64,000 bases of DNA. It comes from an uncultured Saprospiraceae bacterium (lineage in GTDB: Bacteria > Bacteroidota > Bacteroidia > Chitinophagales > Saprospiraceae). The DNA lies in assembly GCA_943788055.1 (NCBI GenBank), contig CALSOU010000012.1:1-64000 (forward strand). The letters run 5' to 3'. Under the pieces are notes generated by a model that saw only the letters and a list, made by a program, of their open reading frames with translations, was not told where the DNA came from and did not search any database. Positions 9,569-18,458 of this stretch are shown piece after piece. The position numbers were made by a program, and so were the translations under genes. The number at the start of each line of letters is the position of its first letter. Position 1 is the first letter of the stretch.

Positions 9569-10339
9569 ATGAAAATTGCTTGGTTACAATATGACATAGT
9601 CTGGCAAAACCCTGAAAAGAACATGAAAATTCTGGAGGAAATGCTTGAATCTTCAAATGAATCTTGGGATTTACTGATACTCCCAGAGATGTTTGATACG
9701 GGATTCTGTATGAATCCTGATGAAATGGAGGGAAGAGAAGTAGAGAAGACCATTGGATGGATGGAGCAAGTTGCAAGGACCTATAAATGCGCTGTTGGCG
9801 GTAGTACTAGTGTTCGACTAGATAAAGGTACTTTCGTAAATAGGTTTGTCTATGTAGATAGCAATCAACTTGAAACTTATGATAAGATTCATCTTTTCTC
9901 TCTTTCTGGTGAGCATGAAGCATACAATGCTGGAAATAGAATCAGATCTATTAAGCATTCAAGCGGTTTGGTACTCCGACCGCTTATCTGTTATGATCTT
10001 CGTTTTCCTTCAATTTCACTACATAGGGGTGAATTGGACTTAATAATCTATGTTGCAAATTGGCCGGAAAGTAGGATTGATCACTGGGATTCGCTCCTTA
10101 AGGCAAGAGCAATTGAAAACCAGTGCTTTGTTTTAGGGGTAAATCGGGTAGGCAGAGATGGCAATGGATTGAGTTATAATGGCAGTTCAGCTATTTATTC
10201 TTACGATGGAAAAACTTTGCTTGGGTCACAGAATCAATCTGGAGTGTTTGTTCAGAAGATTGATATTTCAGGCATGAAAGAATATAGAAAAAAGCTACCG
10301 TTTCTTATAGATAGACGAGTTACAGCAGAAGAAAACTAA
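9569..10339 (+). CDS. Omega-amidase-like carbon-nitrogen hydrolase (YafV/NIT2 type)
   Basis: 256-residue nitrilase-superfamily protein. The Glu-Lys-Cys catalytic triad is visible at Glu40 (LILPEMFDTGF), Lys106 (YDKIHLF) and Cys141 (LICYDLRFP). The close spacing and the DKIHLFS/GE motifs point to the YafV/NIT2 branch, which hydrolyses alpha-ketoglutaramate or alpha-ketosuccinamate to the keto acid and ammonia. That completes metabolite repair after glutamine transamination. Stands alone, with a bidirectional-looking terminator downstream. Confidence 0.85.
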   Translation: MKIAWLQYDIVWQNPEKNMKILEEMLESSNESWDLLILPEMFDTGFCMNPDEMEGREVEKTIGWMEQVARTYKCAVGGSTSVRLDKGTFVNRFVYVDSNQLETYDKIHLFSLSGEHEAYNAGNRIRSIKHSSGLVLRPLICYDLRFPSISLHRGELDLIIYVANWPESRIDHWDSLLKARAIENQCFVLGVNRVGRDGNGLSYNGSSAIYSYDGKTLLGSQNQSGVFVQKIDISGMKEYRKKLPFLIDRRVTAEEN

Positions 10340-10510
10340 GCTCAACGTAACAATATCATAATTGAGATAAATCAACGTAAATAGATACTGACTCGAAGGA
10401 AAAAAAAGGAAACGTGAAATTAAGCGTCTCTGAGTATGGCATTATATTTGCACCAGATGTAAACACTTCAAAAAGTGTAAGTAACAAGTATTTTGTATTC
10501 AGTACCGGGC

Positions 10511-10545
10511 AAAAAAATGGTTTCACCGCAAGCAAAACCATTTTT
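10511..10545 (+). terminator. Candidate intrinsic terminator
   Basis: AAAAATGGTTT, ten-base loop, AAAACCATTTTT. The A-rich left and T-rich right flanks would allow termination on both strands. Closes the amidase transcription unit. Confidence 0.55.
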
Positions 10546-10610
10546 CTAAACGTACAAATTAAACAAGTTATTTAACTTATCTCTAAATGATAGTTATATT
10601 ACTTAGTACT

Positions 10611-11273
10611 ATGAACGATATCTCGACTAAAACGCTGCTTCAACTGTTTTTTTTGTGCTTGATTTTCTTGAGTTCTTGTAGGAGCCCCTATAGATCTTAT
10701 AAAATGGCAGGTAGATCTTCTCAGGATTACACAAAAAATAGGTCTCATGAATCAGCATCTAGATCACATAGCTCAGTTGTGAAAGTGCCTAAAGATCAGA
10801 GTAAGAGAGTTTCAGGTGATGTATCGACGAGGAAGATTGAACATTCCTTTGCATTAATGTCAAATTCTGAGATTACAGTAAGGAAATCACTTATAGCATA
10901 TGCAAATTCACTACAAGGGACCCCTTACATATATGGAGGTAAAAATAAATCTGGTTTCGATTGCTCAGGGTTTGTAAGTCATGTTTATTCCAATCAAGGA
11001 TTAGCCGTTGAAGGAAATAGTAATTATCAAGCAACATTGGGTAAGAAAATACCAGTCAGGAGTGCCAAAGTGGGAGATCTAATTTTCTTTGGAAAAGGCA
11101 AAAGAATTTCTCATGTTGCACTAGTAGCAAAGAAGTCTAAAAATCAATTAGTGGTTATCCATTGCACCTCAAGCAGAGGAGTTGTTCAACAGGATATCCA
11201 AAACTCTGAGTATTGGCAACCTAAGATTTTATTTGCCCGTGATGTAGTTAGCCAAATGCCTTTGGCAGATTAA
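10611..11273 (+). CDS. NlpC/P60 family lipoprotein (peptidoglycan endopeptidase)
   Basis: From the ATG at 10611 (an in-frame ATG eight codons earlier is possible) the product has a lipoprotein signal ending LSSC, a Ser/Arg-rich low-complexity linker, and a C-terminal NlpC/P60 domain. The catalytic Cys lies in GFDCSGFVSHV, the His in ISHVALVAKK, and a third polar residue around VIHCTS. Family members cleave D-Glu-diaminopimelate bonds in wall peptides, so this is probably a membrane-anchored periplasmic wall hydrolase. Convergent with prfC. Confidence 0.85.
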   Translation: MNDISTKTLLQLFFLCLIFLSSCRSPYRSYKMAGRSSQDYTKNRSHESASRSHSSVVKVPKDQSKRVSGDVSTRKIEHSFALMSNSEITVRKSLIAYANSLQGTPYIYGGKNKSGFDCSGFVSHVYSNQGLAVEGNSNYQATLGKKIPVRSAKVGDLIFFGKGKRISHVALVAKKSKNQLVVIHCTSSRGVVQQDIQNSEYWQPKILFARDVVSQMPLAD

Positions 11274-11300
11274 CATCGATCGGACTGTAAAAAAGTATTT

Positions 11301-12884
11301 CTAGTAGTCGCTTTGAAAGTGAAATTCAATTTCCGGATGGTTTTCTTGGACAGTCTTCAGACCCCAACCCGATTCAGCAAGGTATACATAATTCCCATCC
11401 TTGTCCTTCGCAATATCTTTGTGTCTACGTCTTAAAAATGCATCGAGTTCTTTATCATCTTTCCAACTTATCCAGCACGCTTTATACAAATTCATTGGTT
11501 CGTAACTGCACTTAGCACTATATTCATTCAATAATCTATATTGAATAACTTCAAATTGAAGAGCTCCCACTGTACCAATAATTTTTCTTCCATTATCTTG
11601 TCTTGTAAATAGCTGTGCTACACCTTCATCCATCAATTGATCCAATCCTTTAGCTAGTTGTTTAGCCTTCATTGGATCAGCATTATCGACATATCGGAAC
11701 TGTTCAGGAGAAAAGCTAGGAATACCTTTGAAGTGAAGTATCTCACCTTCAGTAAGTGTATCGCCGATCTTGAAATTACCAGAATCGTACAGGCCTACAA
11801 TATCTCCAGGGTATGCCTCGTCAACAATCTCTTTTTTACTTGCCATAAAAGCAGTAGGGTTGGAAAACTTCATTTTCTTTTCTTGTTGAACATGGTAATA
11901 GTTAGTGTTTCTTTTGAATTCTCCACTACAAATTCGCAAAAATGCTATACGATCGCGATGTTTAGGATCCATATTAGCGTGGATCTTAAATACAAATCCA
12001 GTGAATTTATCTTCAGTGGGAAAGACCTCTCGTTCTTCTGTTAAACGAGATAATGGGCTTGGTGCTATTTCCACAAAGCAATCAAGCATTTCTTTAACAC
12101 CAAAATTATTTACTGCGGAACCAAAGAAAACTGGAGATTCCTCTCCAGACTGATAGCTTTCAGGGTTAAAGTCTGGATATACTTCGGTCAGAATCTCAAC
12201 ATCGTCTCTAAGCTCATCAGCAGCCTTCTTTCCAACCAACTCGTCAAGAAGTTCATCATTTAGATCTTCAATACTTGTCACTTCGTCTTCACCTTGTTTG
12301 CTATGAGGGCGAAACAAATTCAACTTCTTTTCATACAAGTTGTAAACACCTTGAAAGGTTGCTCCCATGCCCACAGGCCAGCTAAGTGGCACGACTTTTA
12401 ACTTTAGTTTTTCTTCTACCTCATCTAGCAAATCAAACGCGTCTCTTCCTTCTCGGTCAAGTTTATTGATAAAAACGATCATTGGCGCTTTTCGCATTCT
12501 GCACACACCGACTAGATTTTCGGTTTGCATCTCCACACCCTTCGCTACGTCAATTACAACGATTGCACTGTCAACTGCAGTTAAAGTCCTATAAGTATCT
12601 TCTGCAAAATCCTTGTGACCAGGAGTGTCTAGAATGTTAATTTGCTTGTCGCGATATTCAAAAGCCATAACAGAAGTAGCAACGGAGATTCCTCTCTGTT
12701 TCTCGATTTCCATAAAGTCAGAAGTAGCGTGCTTTTTAATCTTGTTCGATTTCACAGCACCAGCTTCTTGAATCGCACCTCCGAAAAGTAGTAGTTTCTC
12801 AGTCAAGGTAGTCTTTCCAGCATCTGGGTGAGATACAATGCCGAAAGTTTTACGCTTGTTGATTTCTTCAATAAGTTTGGACAT
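11301..12884 (-). CDS. prfC: Peptide chain release factor 3
   Basis: Translational GTPase that removes RF1/RF2 from the ribosome after peptide release. 527 residues, the standard length. G1 is SHPDAGKTTLTEKL, G2 is within KQRGISVATSV, G3 is DTPGHKDF and G4 is NKLDREG. Domain II and the RF3-specific C-terminal domain follow. It is monocistronic, with a -7 element just upstream, and converges on the NlpC/P60 gene with only 27 bases between stops. Confidence 0.96.
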   Translation of the reverse strand: MSKLIEEINKRKTFGIVSHPDAGKTTLTEKLLLFGGAIQEAGAVKSNKIKKHATSDFMEIEKQRGISVATSVMAFEYRDKQINILDTPGHKDFAEDTYRTLTAVDSAIVVIDVAKGVEMQTENLVGVCRMRKAPMIVFINKLDREGRDAFDLLDEVEEKLKLKVVPLSWPVGMGATFQGVYNLYEKKLNLFRPHSKQGEDEVTSIEDLNDELLDELVGKKAADELRDDVEILTEVYPDFNPESYQSGEESPVFFGSAVNNFGVKEMLDCFVEIAPSPLSRLTEEREVFPTEDKFTGFVFKIHANMDPKHRDRIAFLRICSGEFKRNTNYYHVQQEKKMKFSNPTAFMASKKEIVDEAYPGDIVGLYDSGNFKIGDTLTEGEILHFKGIPSFSPEQFRYVDNADPMKAKQLAKGLDQLMDEGVAQLFTRQDNGRKIIGTVGALQFEVIQYRLLNEYSAKCSYEPMNLYKACWISWKDDKELDAFLRRRHKDIAKDKDGNYVYLAESGWGLKTVQENHPEIEFHFQSDY

Positions 12885-12901
12885 AGTAATTTAATTGACC
12901 G

Positions 12902-12909
12902 CAAAGATA
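12902..12909 (-). promoter_or_regulatory. prfC -7 element
   Basis: Minus strand reads TATCTTTG, a perfect TAnnTTTG, 17 bases upstream of the prfC ATG. The -33 partner is not obvious. Confidence 0.5.
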
Positions 12910-13080
12910 AGCTATTGCAACTCTTAGGCGGAATGGACTAAACAAGAATTTTCCCATTGGTCTTTTACACAAGAAGAGGCTTAATAAAGATATTAGAACA
13001 AAAAGCTATGATTTGGAGTTAACTATAGGGTCTATTCGGGATCGTATTTAATCATATTAAGTCAATTAACTATCTCGCAA

Positions 13081-13430
13081 TCTCGCAGTAAATCTGATGA
13101 TTTTGGGACAAAGCCTCTAGGAGGACTTTTGGCCCAGCAGGCAATCCCAGCTTCGATTGGTATACTATACTCATCATGTCTGTGTACACAATCGTTGATA
13201 CTATTTACGTAGGAACATATGTTGGAGCAAACGGTATCGCTGCAATAACAGTGGTAATGCCTGTAAGTTTCCTTATTGGTTCATTAGGGATGTCGGTTGG
13301 AGTTGGAGAGGCATCGTTGATAAGTCGTTCTTTGGGAGAGGATAACAAAGACAAGACATTCAAGACCTTTGGAAATATGATTGTGATGACAGTAAGTTTG
13401 GCACTTTCTATAGTGGCTCTCGGCTTCTAA
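13081..13430 (+). pseudogene. MATE-family efflux transporter, N-terminal remnant
   Basis: One frame gives SDDFGTKPLGGLLAQQAIPASIGI, the typical MATE N-terminus. A 5-bp tandem duplication (ATACT at 13162-13166 and again 13167-13171) shifts the frame. Removing one copy continues into LIMSVYTIVDTIYVG, and then IAAITVVMPVSFLIGSLGMSVGVGEASLISRSLGE. The frame ends at VALGF then TAA near 13430, after only about 110 of the roughly 450 residues of a full transporter. Sequence on the far side belongs to another gene in opposite orientation. It is truncated and frameshifted, so non-functional as read. No start codon is evident. Confidence 0.75.
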
Positions 13431-13604
13431 TTCTGATTTCGTGATATGATACACTCCATCTTCTGCAATCTTGAACTTGTAATACTTTTGGGAAATGTCA
13501 ATCCACTCGTTTCCGTACATGACTATACTACCGTCAGTGTACTGCGCCATTGCTGAAGATAGGCAGAACATAAAGCAGAAAATAGAAAACAAGAAGTTTT
13601 TCAT
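13418..13604 (-). pseudogene. N-terminal fragment of a secreted C25/PorU-like protein
   Basis: The ATG at 13604 starts a signal peptide (NFLFSIFCFMFCLSSAMAQ). Then comes YTDGSIVMYGNEWIDISQKYYKFKIAEDGVYHITKSELEAE, which resembles the beginning of gingipain-like (C25) T9SS-linked proteins (YKFKI..DGVY.IT). About 60 residues in, the similarity stops at the junction with the MATE fragment. The remaining codons are antisense MATE sequence, not protein of this family. Large C25-like proteins exceed 1000 residues, so almost all of it is missing. Confidence 0.6.
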
Positions 13605-13833
13605 TGCGATGGTATTTTTAATTTTTTTGACAAATTCTATTTAACCTCTTTCAGAGTTTTGAGCTGTCTTAAAAATTCATTGCGATTTTACAAATTTAAC
13701 ACAAACTAGAGCATATTTCTATGATTTTCAAACCTTGACATGACGAACGTATACTTTTTGTCACAGTCATATAGTTTGCCAATCTTTTTATCTTTAGCCA
13801 ATCATAAACTCAATAGGCTAATCTTTGGCATTC

Positions 13834-14946
13834 ATGCTCAACGTAAATATTTTTCTAAGTTTTTTCTCTTTGCTTTGTTTGTTGCAGATTAGCTATTTCC
13901 TTTTTATCGTAAGAGCTTTTCTAAAACATAAGAATACGTTTGATGCAGAAAATGTGAATGATTTAGAACTTGATTTTTTGATTGCCATCAAGGATGAGAT
14001 TAATAATGTCGAATTAGTAGTCAAATCCCTCCTTAAACAAAGTATTTTTCAAGAATCAAGTTCAGTAAGAATCATTTTTGTAAATGACCATTCTGAAGAT
14101 GGAACTGCTGCCCTCTCAGGTGAACTTGAAGCAAAATTCCCAAAGAAAATACTTTCACTTGATTTGCCTGATGGAGTATCGGGAAAAAAGGCGGCAATCA
14201 ATTATGGAATGGAGCATACGAGTAATTATGTGATTCTGCTAGATGCTGATTGTCGACCTGCAACTGTTGATTGGGCCTTAATCATGGCAAAGAAATTAGA
14301 GAAATCAGATATTGTGATTGGATACGGGCCTTTCTTCAAAGAGCAGTCACTACTAAACCGTTTGATCAGGTTTGAATGTATGTGGATTGCTACGCAGTAT
14401 TTTGGTTGGAATCAAAAGAAAAAACCTTACATGGGAGTAGGTCGAAATATGGCGGTAAAAAGAGACGTTCATAGGGATATCTCATCAAAAGTAACGGGAT
14501 CGAATCTAATATCGGGAGATGATGATCTCTTTATTAAGGCAGCTGCAGGTGAATCTACTGTGGATAGTGTAATCGATACAAGGTCTTTTGTTTATAGTGC
14601 TGCGGAAAACTCATATCGAGCTTACATCAACCAGAAACGAAGACAGATTTCAACATCTGTTTATTATAAGTTGTATCATCAGATAGCATTAGCTATCGAC
14701 GCTGGAGTTAAGATCCTTTGGCCTTTCCTACTAGTTGGTATTTGGTGCATGTTGCCAGCATCAATTGCGATTACTTGTACTCTTGTTTTTGTAGTAATTC
14801 AATATGTTGTTCATATATCATTTATCAGAAAATTGGAAGAAAGAGATTTGATTGTATTCATACCTCTACTAGTATTGCTATATGGACTGCATCTTACTAT
14901 CTTAGCGGCTTATACATTATTCAGCAAGAATATAAGATGGAAATAA
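13834..14946 (+). CDS. Membrane-associated family 2 glycosyltransferase
   Basis: 370 residues from the ATG at 13834. An N-terminal membrane segment (FLSFFSLLCLLQISYFLFIV) precedes a GT-A catalytic domain with VNDHSEDGT, the DAD metal motif in LLDADCRP, GDDD, and QKRRQ (equivalent to the QxxRW motif). Two or three C-terminal membrane helices follow. This layout is typical of processive or polyprenyl-linked sugar transferases, but the acceptor is unknown. Its last 10 bases overlap rsmG, so the two are probably cotranscribed. Confidence 0.85.
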   Translation: MLNVNIFLSFFSLLCLLQISYFLFIVRAFLKHKNTFDAENVNDLELDFLIAIKDEINNVELVVKSLLKQSIFQESSSVRIIFVNDHSEDGTAALSGELEAKFPKKILSLDLPDGVSGKKAAINYGMEHTSNYVILLDADCRPATVDWALIMAKKLEKSDIVIGYGPFFKEQSLLNRLIRFECMWIATQYFGWNQKKKPYMGVGRNMAVKRDVHRDISSKVTGSNLISGDDDLFIKAAAGESTVDSVIDTRSFVYSAAENSYRAYINQKRRQISTSVYYKLYHQIALAIDAGVKILWPFLLVGIWCMLPASIAITCTLVFVVIQYVVHISFIRKLEERDLIVFIPLLVLLYGLHLTILAAYTLFSKNIRWK

Positions 14947-15560
14947 TTAAAAGCTACTTTAAAGATCTAACGGATGATCAGTTAGACGCTTTGAATCAAT
15001 TACATGGGCTTTACAGTCATTGGAATGAAAAGATTAATGTCATTTCTAGGAAAGACATTGACAATCTCGAAATTCGTCACATTTTACATTCTTTGGCAAT
15101 AGCCAAATTTATAGATTTTAGAGCTGGCACAACAGTATTAGATTTGGGAACTGGAGGTGGCTTTCCTACTATCCCACTAGCGATACTTTTTCCTGAAGTT
15201 CAGTTCCACGCGATTGATGGTATAGCAAAGAAAATAAAGGTTGTGCAAACAATTATTAATGAGCTTGGATTGAGCAATATTAAGGCTCAACAATTGAGGG
15301 CGGAGGAGAATAAGCAACAATATGATTTCGTTGTCACACGTGCCGTCGCAAGGCTAGAGAAACTTATACCATGGTCGGAAAGGCTAATACATAGAAACCA
15401 AAAGAATGCTACTCCAAATGGACTGATAGCTTTGAAAGGAGGCTCATTTAAGGAGGAGAAGAAGGATATACGAAAGTATATGGAACACTATCCTTTGAAC
15501 GGATATTTTAAAGAAGAATTCTTTGAAACTAAGTATCTAGTTTATGTACAGCTGAGCTAA
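14937..15560 (+). CDS. rsmG: 16S rRNA (guanine527-N7)-methyltransferase
   Basis: SAM-dependent methyltransferase that modifies G527 of 16S rRNA. 207 residues from the ATG at 14937, inside the end of the glycosyltransferase gene. The SAM-binding motif LDLGTGGGFPTIPLA is complete, and VTRAVARLEKLIPW and LIALKGG match the family. An earlier in-frame start at 14718 would add 73 residues of out-of-frame glycosyltransferase sequence and is wrong. Confidence 0.94.
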   Translation: MEIIKSYFKDLTDDQLDALNQLHGLYSHWNEKINVISRKDIDNLEIRHILHSLAIAKFIDFRAGTTVLDLGTGGGFPTIPLAILFPEVQFHAIDGIAKKIKVVQTIINELGLSNIKAQQLRAEENKQQYDFVVTRAVARLEKLIPWSERLIHRNQKNATPNGLIALKGGSFKEEKKDIRKYMEHYPLNGYFKEEFFETKYLVYVQLS

Positions 15561-15585
15561 ACTGGTAGAGAATGTGAATTATTTC

Positions 15586-16101
15586 CTATTGTATTGTTAC
15601 TATTCGATTATTTGCATCAAGAACAGTTTTTGTCGTATTGTTCCCTAGTGTTCCTGATACTTTGATCTTATACCCTTCAATTTCATCAACAAACGCATTG
15701 TTAGTGATTGTAAAAGAAGTAACTGGACCTGATTGCTCAGAACTTAAGTTGATTTGATGAAAAATCGCATTTTCTAACGAGGCATCAATGGTAAAGTCGA
15801 TTTTGTCTCCTCCATTCACTGAAACATCAAGCTTTTCCGAGAGATAGTTTCTTAGACAGAAACTCGTTGAAACACCTGATGCACAGTATTCCTCGTCAGA
15901 AATAATGTTTTGCACTTCTTCTAGAGTTATCGTAGCTGCTAAATACACTTTTCCATTTTTTTCATGGAGATTGTAATCGGCGGTATTCTGAGCTATTGAT
16001 AAGAACCCGAAGAATAGTAGAATTAATGATAGTTGGATTTTCACTTGCAAAGGTAATTTGAGCAAATATAGTAATATTTCATATATAAAAATATTCAACA
16101 T
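15586..16101 (-). CDS. Secreted protein of unknown function
   Basis: 171 residues from the ATG at 16101. A GTG at 16044 would give a more standard signal peptide (VKIQLSLILLFFGFLSIAQ), so the true start may be there. The mature part (about 130 residues) begins DYNLHEKNGKVYLAATI and is rich in beta-prone sequence. It has two Cys (EEYCASG, TSFCLRN) that could form a disulfide. No family recognised. Probably periplasmic or outer-envelope. Confidence 0.6.
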   Translation of the reverse strand: MLNIFIYEILLYLLKLPLQVKIQLSLILLFFGFLSIAQNTADYNLHEKNGKVYLAATITLEEVQNIISDEEYCASGVSTSFCLRNYLSEKLDVSVNGGDKIDFTIDASLENAIFHQINLSSEQSGPVTSFTITNNAFVDEIEGYKIKVSGTLGNNTTKTVLDANNRIVTIQ

Positions 16102-16161
16102 ATGTTTTTGTAATTAATTTTCCTGTATCGTAGTTAAAGTGCGATCTCTCAAACGAAAGTT

Positions 16162-16169
16162 TATATTTG
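16162..16169 (+). promoter_or_regulatory. tgt -7 element, very close to the start codon
   Basis: TATATTTG matches TAnnTTTG and ends only 4 bases before the tgt ATG at 16174. If it is used, transcription would start at or next to the ATG, making a leaderless message. No clean -33 TTTG is seen. Confidence 0.45.
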
Positions 16170-16173
16170 CCCT

Positions 16174-17304
16174 ATGGATTTTACTTTAGAAAAAACAGAT
16201 GAGAAGAGTCGCGCAAGAGCAGGTACAATAGAGACCGATCACGGCGCTATTCAGACTCCGATATTTATGCCAGTGGGTACTCAAGCCACTGTAAAGGCTG
16301 TGCATCAAGATGCATTGAAAGAGGAAGTTAAAGCACAGATTATACTAGGAAACACTTATCATCTATATCTCAGACCTGGAATGGAAGTAATGGCCGCGGC
16401 AGGAGGATTGCACAAGTTTATGAATTGGGACTTGCCGCTCTTGACTGATAGCGGTGGATATCAAGTTTACTCGCTATCACATCGACGTAAAATTACTGAG
16501 AAGGGAGTACAGTTTGCTTCTCATATTGACGGCTCAAAGAAGTTTTTCACTCCTGAATACGCCGTTGATGTTCAAAGAATTATAGGTGCAGATATAATTA
16601 TGGCATTTGATGAATGCACTCCATATCCTTGTGAGTTTAATTATGCTAAGAAGTCTATGCATTTAACGCATCGTTGGCTCAAACGTTGTGTAGATCATTT
16701 CAATCAGACTGAGGATTTATATGGACACAAGCAGACATTTGCTCCGATAGTACAAGGTAGTGTTTACCCTGAATTGCGAAAGCAATCTGCCGAAAAGATC
16801 GCAAGTCACAATTGTGAAATCAACGCCATTGGTGGCTTATCTGTAGGAGAACCTGCGGAGGATTTGTATCATATGACTTCAATTATCACAGAAATACTAC
16901 CCGAGGATCGTCCTAGATATCTGATGGGAGTGGGAACCCCTGCCAATTTGCTAGAAAGTATAGCATTGGGAATAGATATGTTTGATTGTGTTTTACCATC
17001 GCGAAATGCGCGACATGGTTTACTTTACACCAGTGAGGGGATTATCAATATTAAGAATGCAAAGTGGGCTAAAGATTTCAGTCCAATCGATCCAAATATT
17101 AATTGTTCTTTAAGTAGGCAACATTCCAAGGCGTATCTACGTCATTTGTTACGGGTAAAGGAAGTAGTGGGCGCTCAGATCGCTACAACTCATAATCTTA
17201 CCTTCTATTTATGGCTAGTAAATACTGCGAGAGAAAAGATTTTAGAAGGTACTTTTTCAACTTGGAAAGATGAAATGATGTCAAAACTGGACCGAAGACT
17301 ATAG
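16174..17304 (+). CDS. tgt: tRNA-guanine transglycosylase
   Basis: Exchanges G34 for preQ1 in GUN-anticodon tRNAs (queuosine pathway). 376 residues. Motifs seen: LTDSGGYQVYSL, MAFDECTPYP, IGGLSVGEP, YLMGVGTP, and DMFDCVLPSRNARHG with the catalytic Asp. The region that holds the C-x-C-x2-C zinc ligands in proteobacterial enzymes reads PNINCSLSRQHSKAYLRHLL here, with a single Cys, so the classical zinc site is absent. lptF/G starts on the very next base. Confidence 0.95.
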   Translation: MDFTLEKTDEKSRARAGTIETDHGAIQTPIFMPVGTQATVKAVHQDALKEEVKAQIILGNTYHLYLRPGMEVMAAAGGLHKFMNWDLPLLTDSGGYQVYSLSHRRKITEKGVQFASHIDGSKKFFTPEYAVDVQRIIGADIIMAFDECTPYPCEFNYAKKSMHLTHRWLKRCVDHFNQTEDLYGHKQTFAPIVQGSVYPELRKQSAEKIASHNCEINAIGGLSVGEPAEDLYHMTSIITEILPEDRPRYLMGVGTPANLLESIALGIDMFDCVLPSRNARHGLLYTSEGIINIKNAKWAKDFSPIDPNINCSLSRQHSKAYLRHLLRVKEVVGAQIATTHNLTFYLWLVNTAREKILEGTFSTWKDEMMSKLDRRL

Positions 17305-18387
17305 ATGAAGAAGATCGATATTTACATCATAAAGAAGTTCCTGACCACTTTTGTTTTTACCGTGGCTTTGATTTCAATTGTGTCGATCGCTATTGACCTG
17401 AGTGAGAAGGTTTCGAGATTAATGCAAGCTAATGCGCCATTTAAAGAGATTGTTTTTGATTACTATCTAAACTTTATTCCTTGGATTGTAGGTTTGCTAG
17501 CACCAGTATTTGTTCTAATTGCAGTGATATTTTTTACTGCACGGATGGCTAAAAACAATGAAATACTATCCATTCTAAATGCTGGAGTATCTTACAATAG
17601 ACTTTTACTTCCATATCTGATGGGAGCTTTTATCATTGGCTCGTTGCTATGGGTTGGTGGTAATTTTGTAATTCCAAAGTCTACTGCAATAAAAAATGCT
17701 TTTGAAAACAAATATATTTCGAGAGGAAACAAACAAGTAAATGTTGATAATGTACACTTCTTCTTGGGTTCAGGTTCAAAGGCATATGTTCGATATTTTC
17801 GACTACGAGATACAACGATGCAGGGTTTTCGGATTGAAAAATTTCGGGACGGTAAACTAGTTGAATTGCTAAAGTCCGATAAACTTGAGTACAAAGAGCC
17901 ACCAAATGTTTGGACACTTGATGGATATACGTTGAGGCAGTTTAATGAAGAAGAAGAAACGTTTCAAATGTATAAATCGAAAAAGGATACGATTTTTCCT
18001 TTTACGCCTGAAGACTTCATTCGATATACCAATGAAATGGAAATGATGACAACTCCAGAACTTCGCCAATTTGTTGAATATGAGCGAAGTAGAGGTGTAA
18101 GTGATTCGATAAAACATATTACTGAAATTCAGCGTAGAACCGCTGATCCTTTTTCAATTTTCATTCTAACTATGCTTGGGGTAAGTGTTGCTTCGCGCAA
18201 AAATCGCGGAGGAATGGGAATGAACCTTGCTATAGGAATTGTGACTGGGGCGCTATTTGTGATGATGCAAAAATTCAGCGCAACTTTTGCACAAGGTAAT
18301 CTCGTGTCGCCTGAAGTTGGCATGTGGATTCCAAATGTAGTGTTTGCCTTGGTAGCGATCTTCTTTATCTTTAGAGCCCAGAAATAA
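17305..18387 (+). CDS. LptF/LptG family lipopolysaccharide export permease
   Basis: 360 residues, YjgP/YjgQ family. Starts MKKIDIYIIKKFLTTFVFTVALISI (first membrane helix, positively charged N-side). Two more helices lie before residue 120, a large periplasmic beta-jellyroll-like domain spans about 125-270, and three C-terminal helices end at RAQK. With LptB and its partner permease it extracts LPS from the inner membrane. Whether it is LptF or LptG cannot be decided from the sequence. The start codon abuts the tgt stop, so the two are translationally linked. Confidence 0.88.
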   Translation: MKKIDIYIIKKFLTTFVFTVALISIVSIAIDLSEKVSRLMQANAPFKEIVFDYYLNFIPWIVGLLAPVFVLIAVIFFTARMAKNNEILSILNAGVSYNRLLLPYLMGAFIIGSLLWVGGNFVIPKSTAIKNAFENKYISRGNKQVNVDNVHFFLGSGSKAYVRYFRLRDTTMQGFRIEKFRDGKLVELLKSDKLEYKEPPNVWTLDGYTLRQFNEEEETFQMYKSKKDTIFPFTPEDFIRYTNEMEMMTTPELRQFVEYERSRGVSDSIKHITEIQRRTADPFSIFILTMLGVSVASRKNRGGMGMNLAIGIVTGALFVMMQKFSATFAQGNLVSPEVGMWIPNVVFALVAIFFIFRAQK

Positions 18388-18390
18388 TAG

Positions 18391-18406
18391 TTGGGCTGAT
18401 GCCCAA
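18391..18406. repeat. Short GGGC-type palindrome
   Basis: TTGGGC, TGAT, GCCCAA, placed between the convergent lptF/G and gldD genes. No T run follows, so it is not a canonical terminator. Resembles 7766-7781 and 55398-55414. Confidence 0.45.
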
Positions 18407-18458
18407 AAGATGGGGAGAGGCAAGCAATCGCTGTGACAATTTCAAAACTGGCTTAATA

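Noticed and set aside
9363-9776. 137-codon minus-strand frame over the end of rplY and the start of the amidase gene
   Set aside because: It lies antisense to two well-supported genes and a perfect terminator, and its protein is low-complexity and Ser/Pro/Leu-rich, matching a shadow of codon usage.
11658-12044. 128-codon plus-strand frame inside prfC
   Set aside because: Antisense to conserved RF3 sequence; no recognisable protein features.
14718-15560. 280-residue RsmG starting at 14718
   Set aside because: The first 73 residues are out-of-frame glycosyltransferase codons; the ATG at 14937 fits the family.
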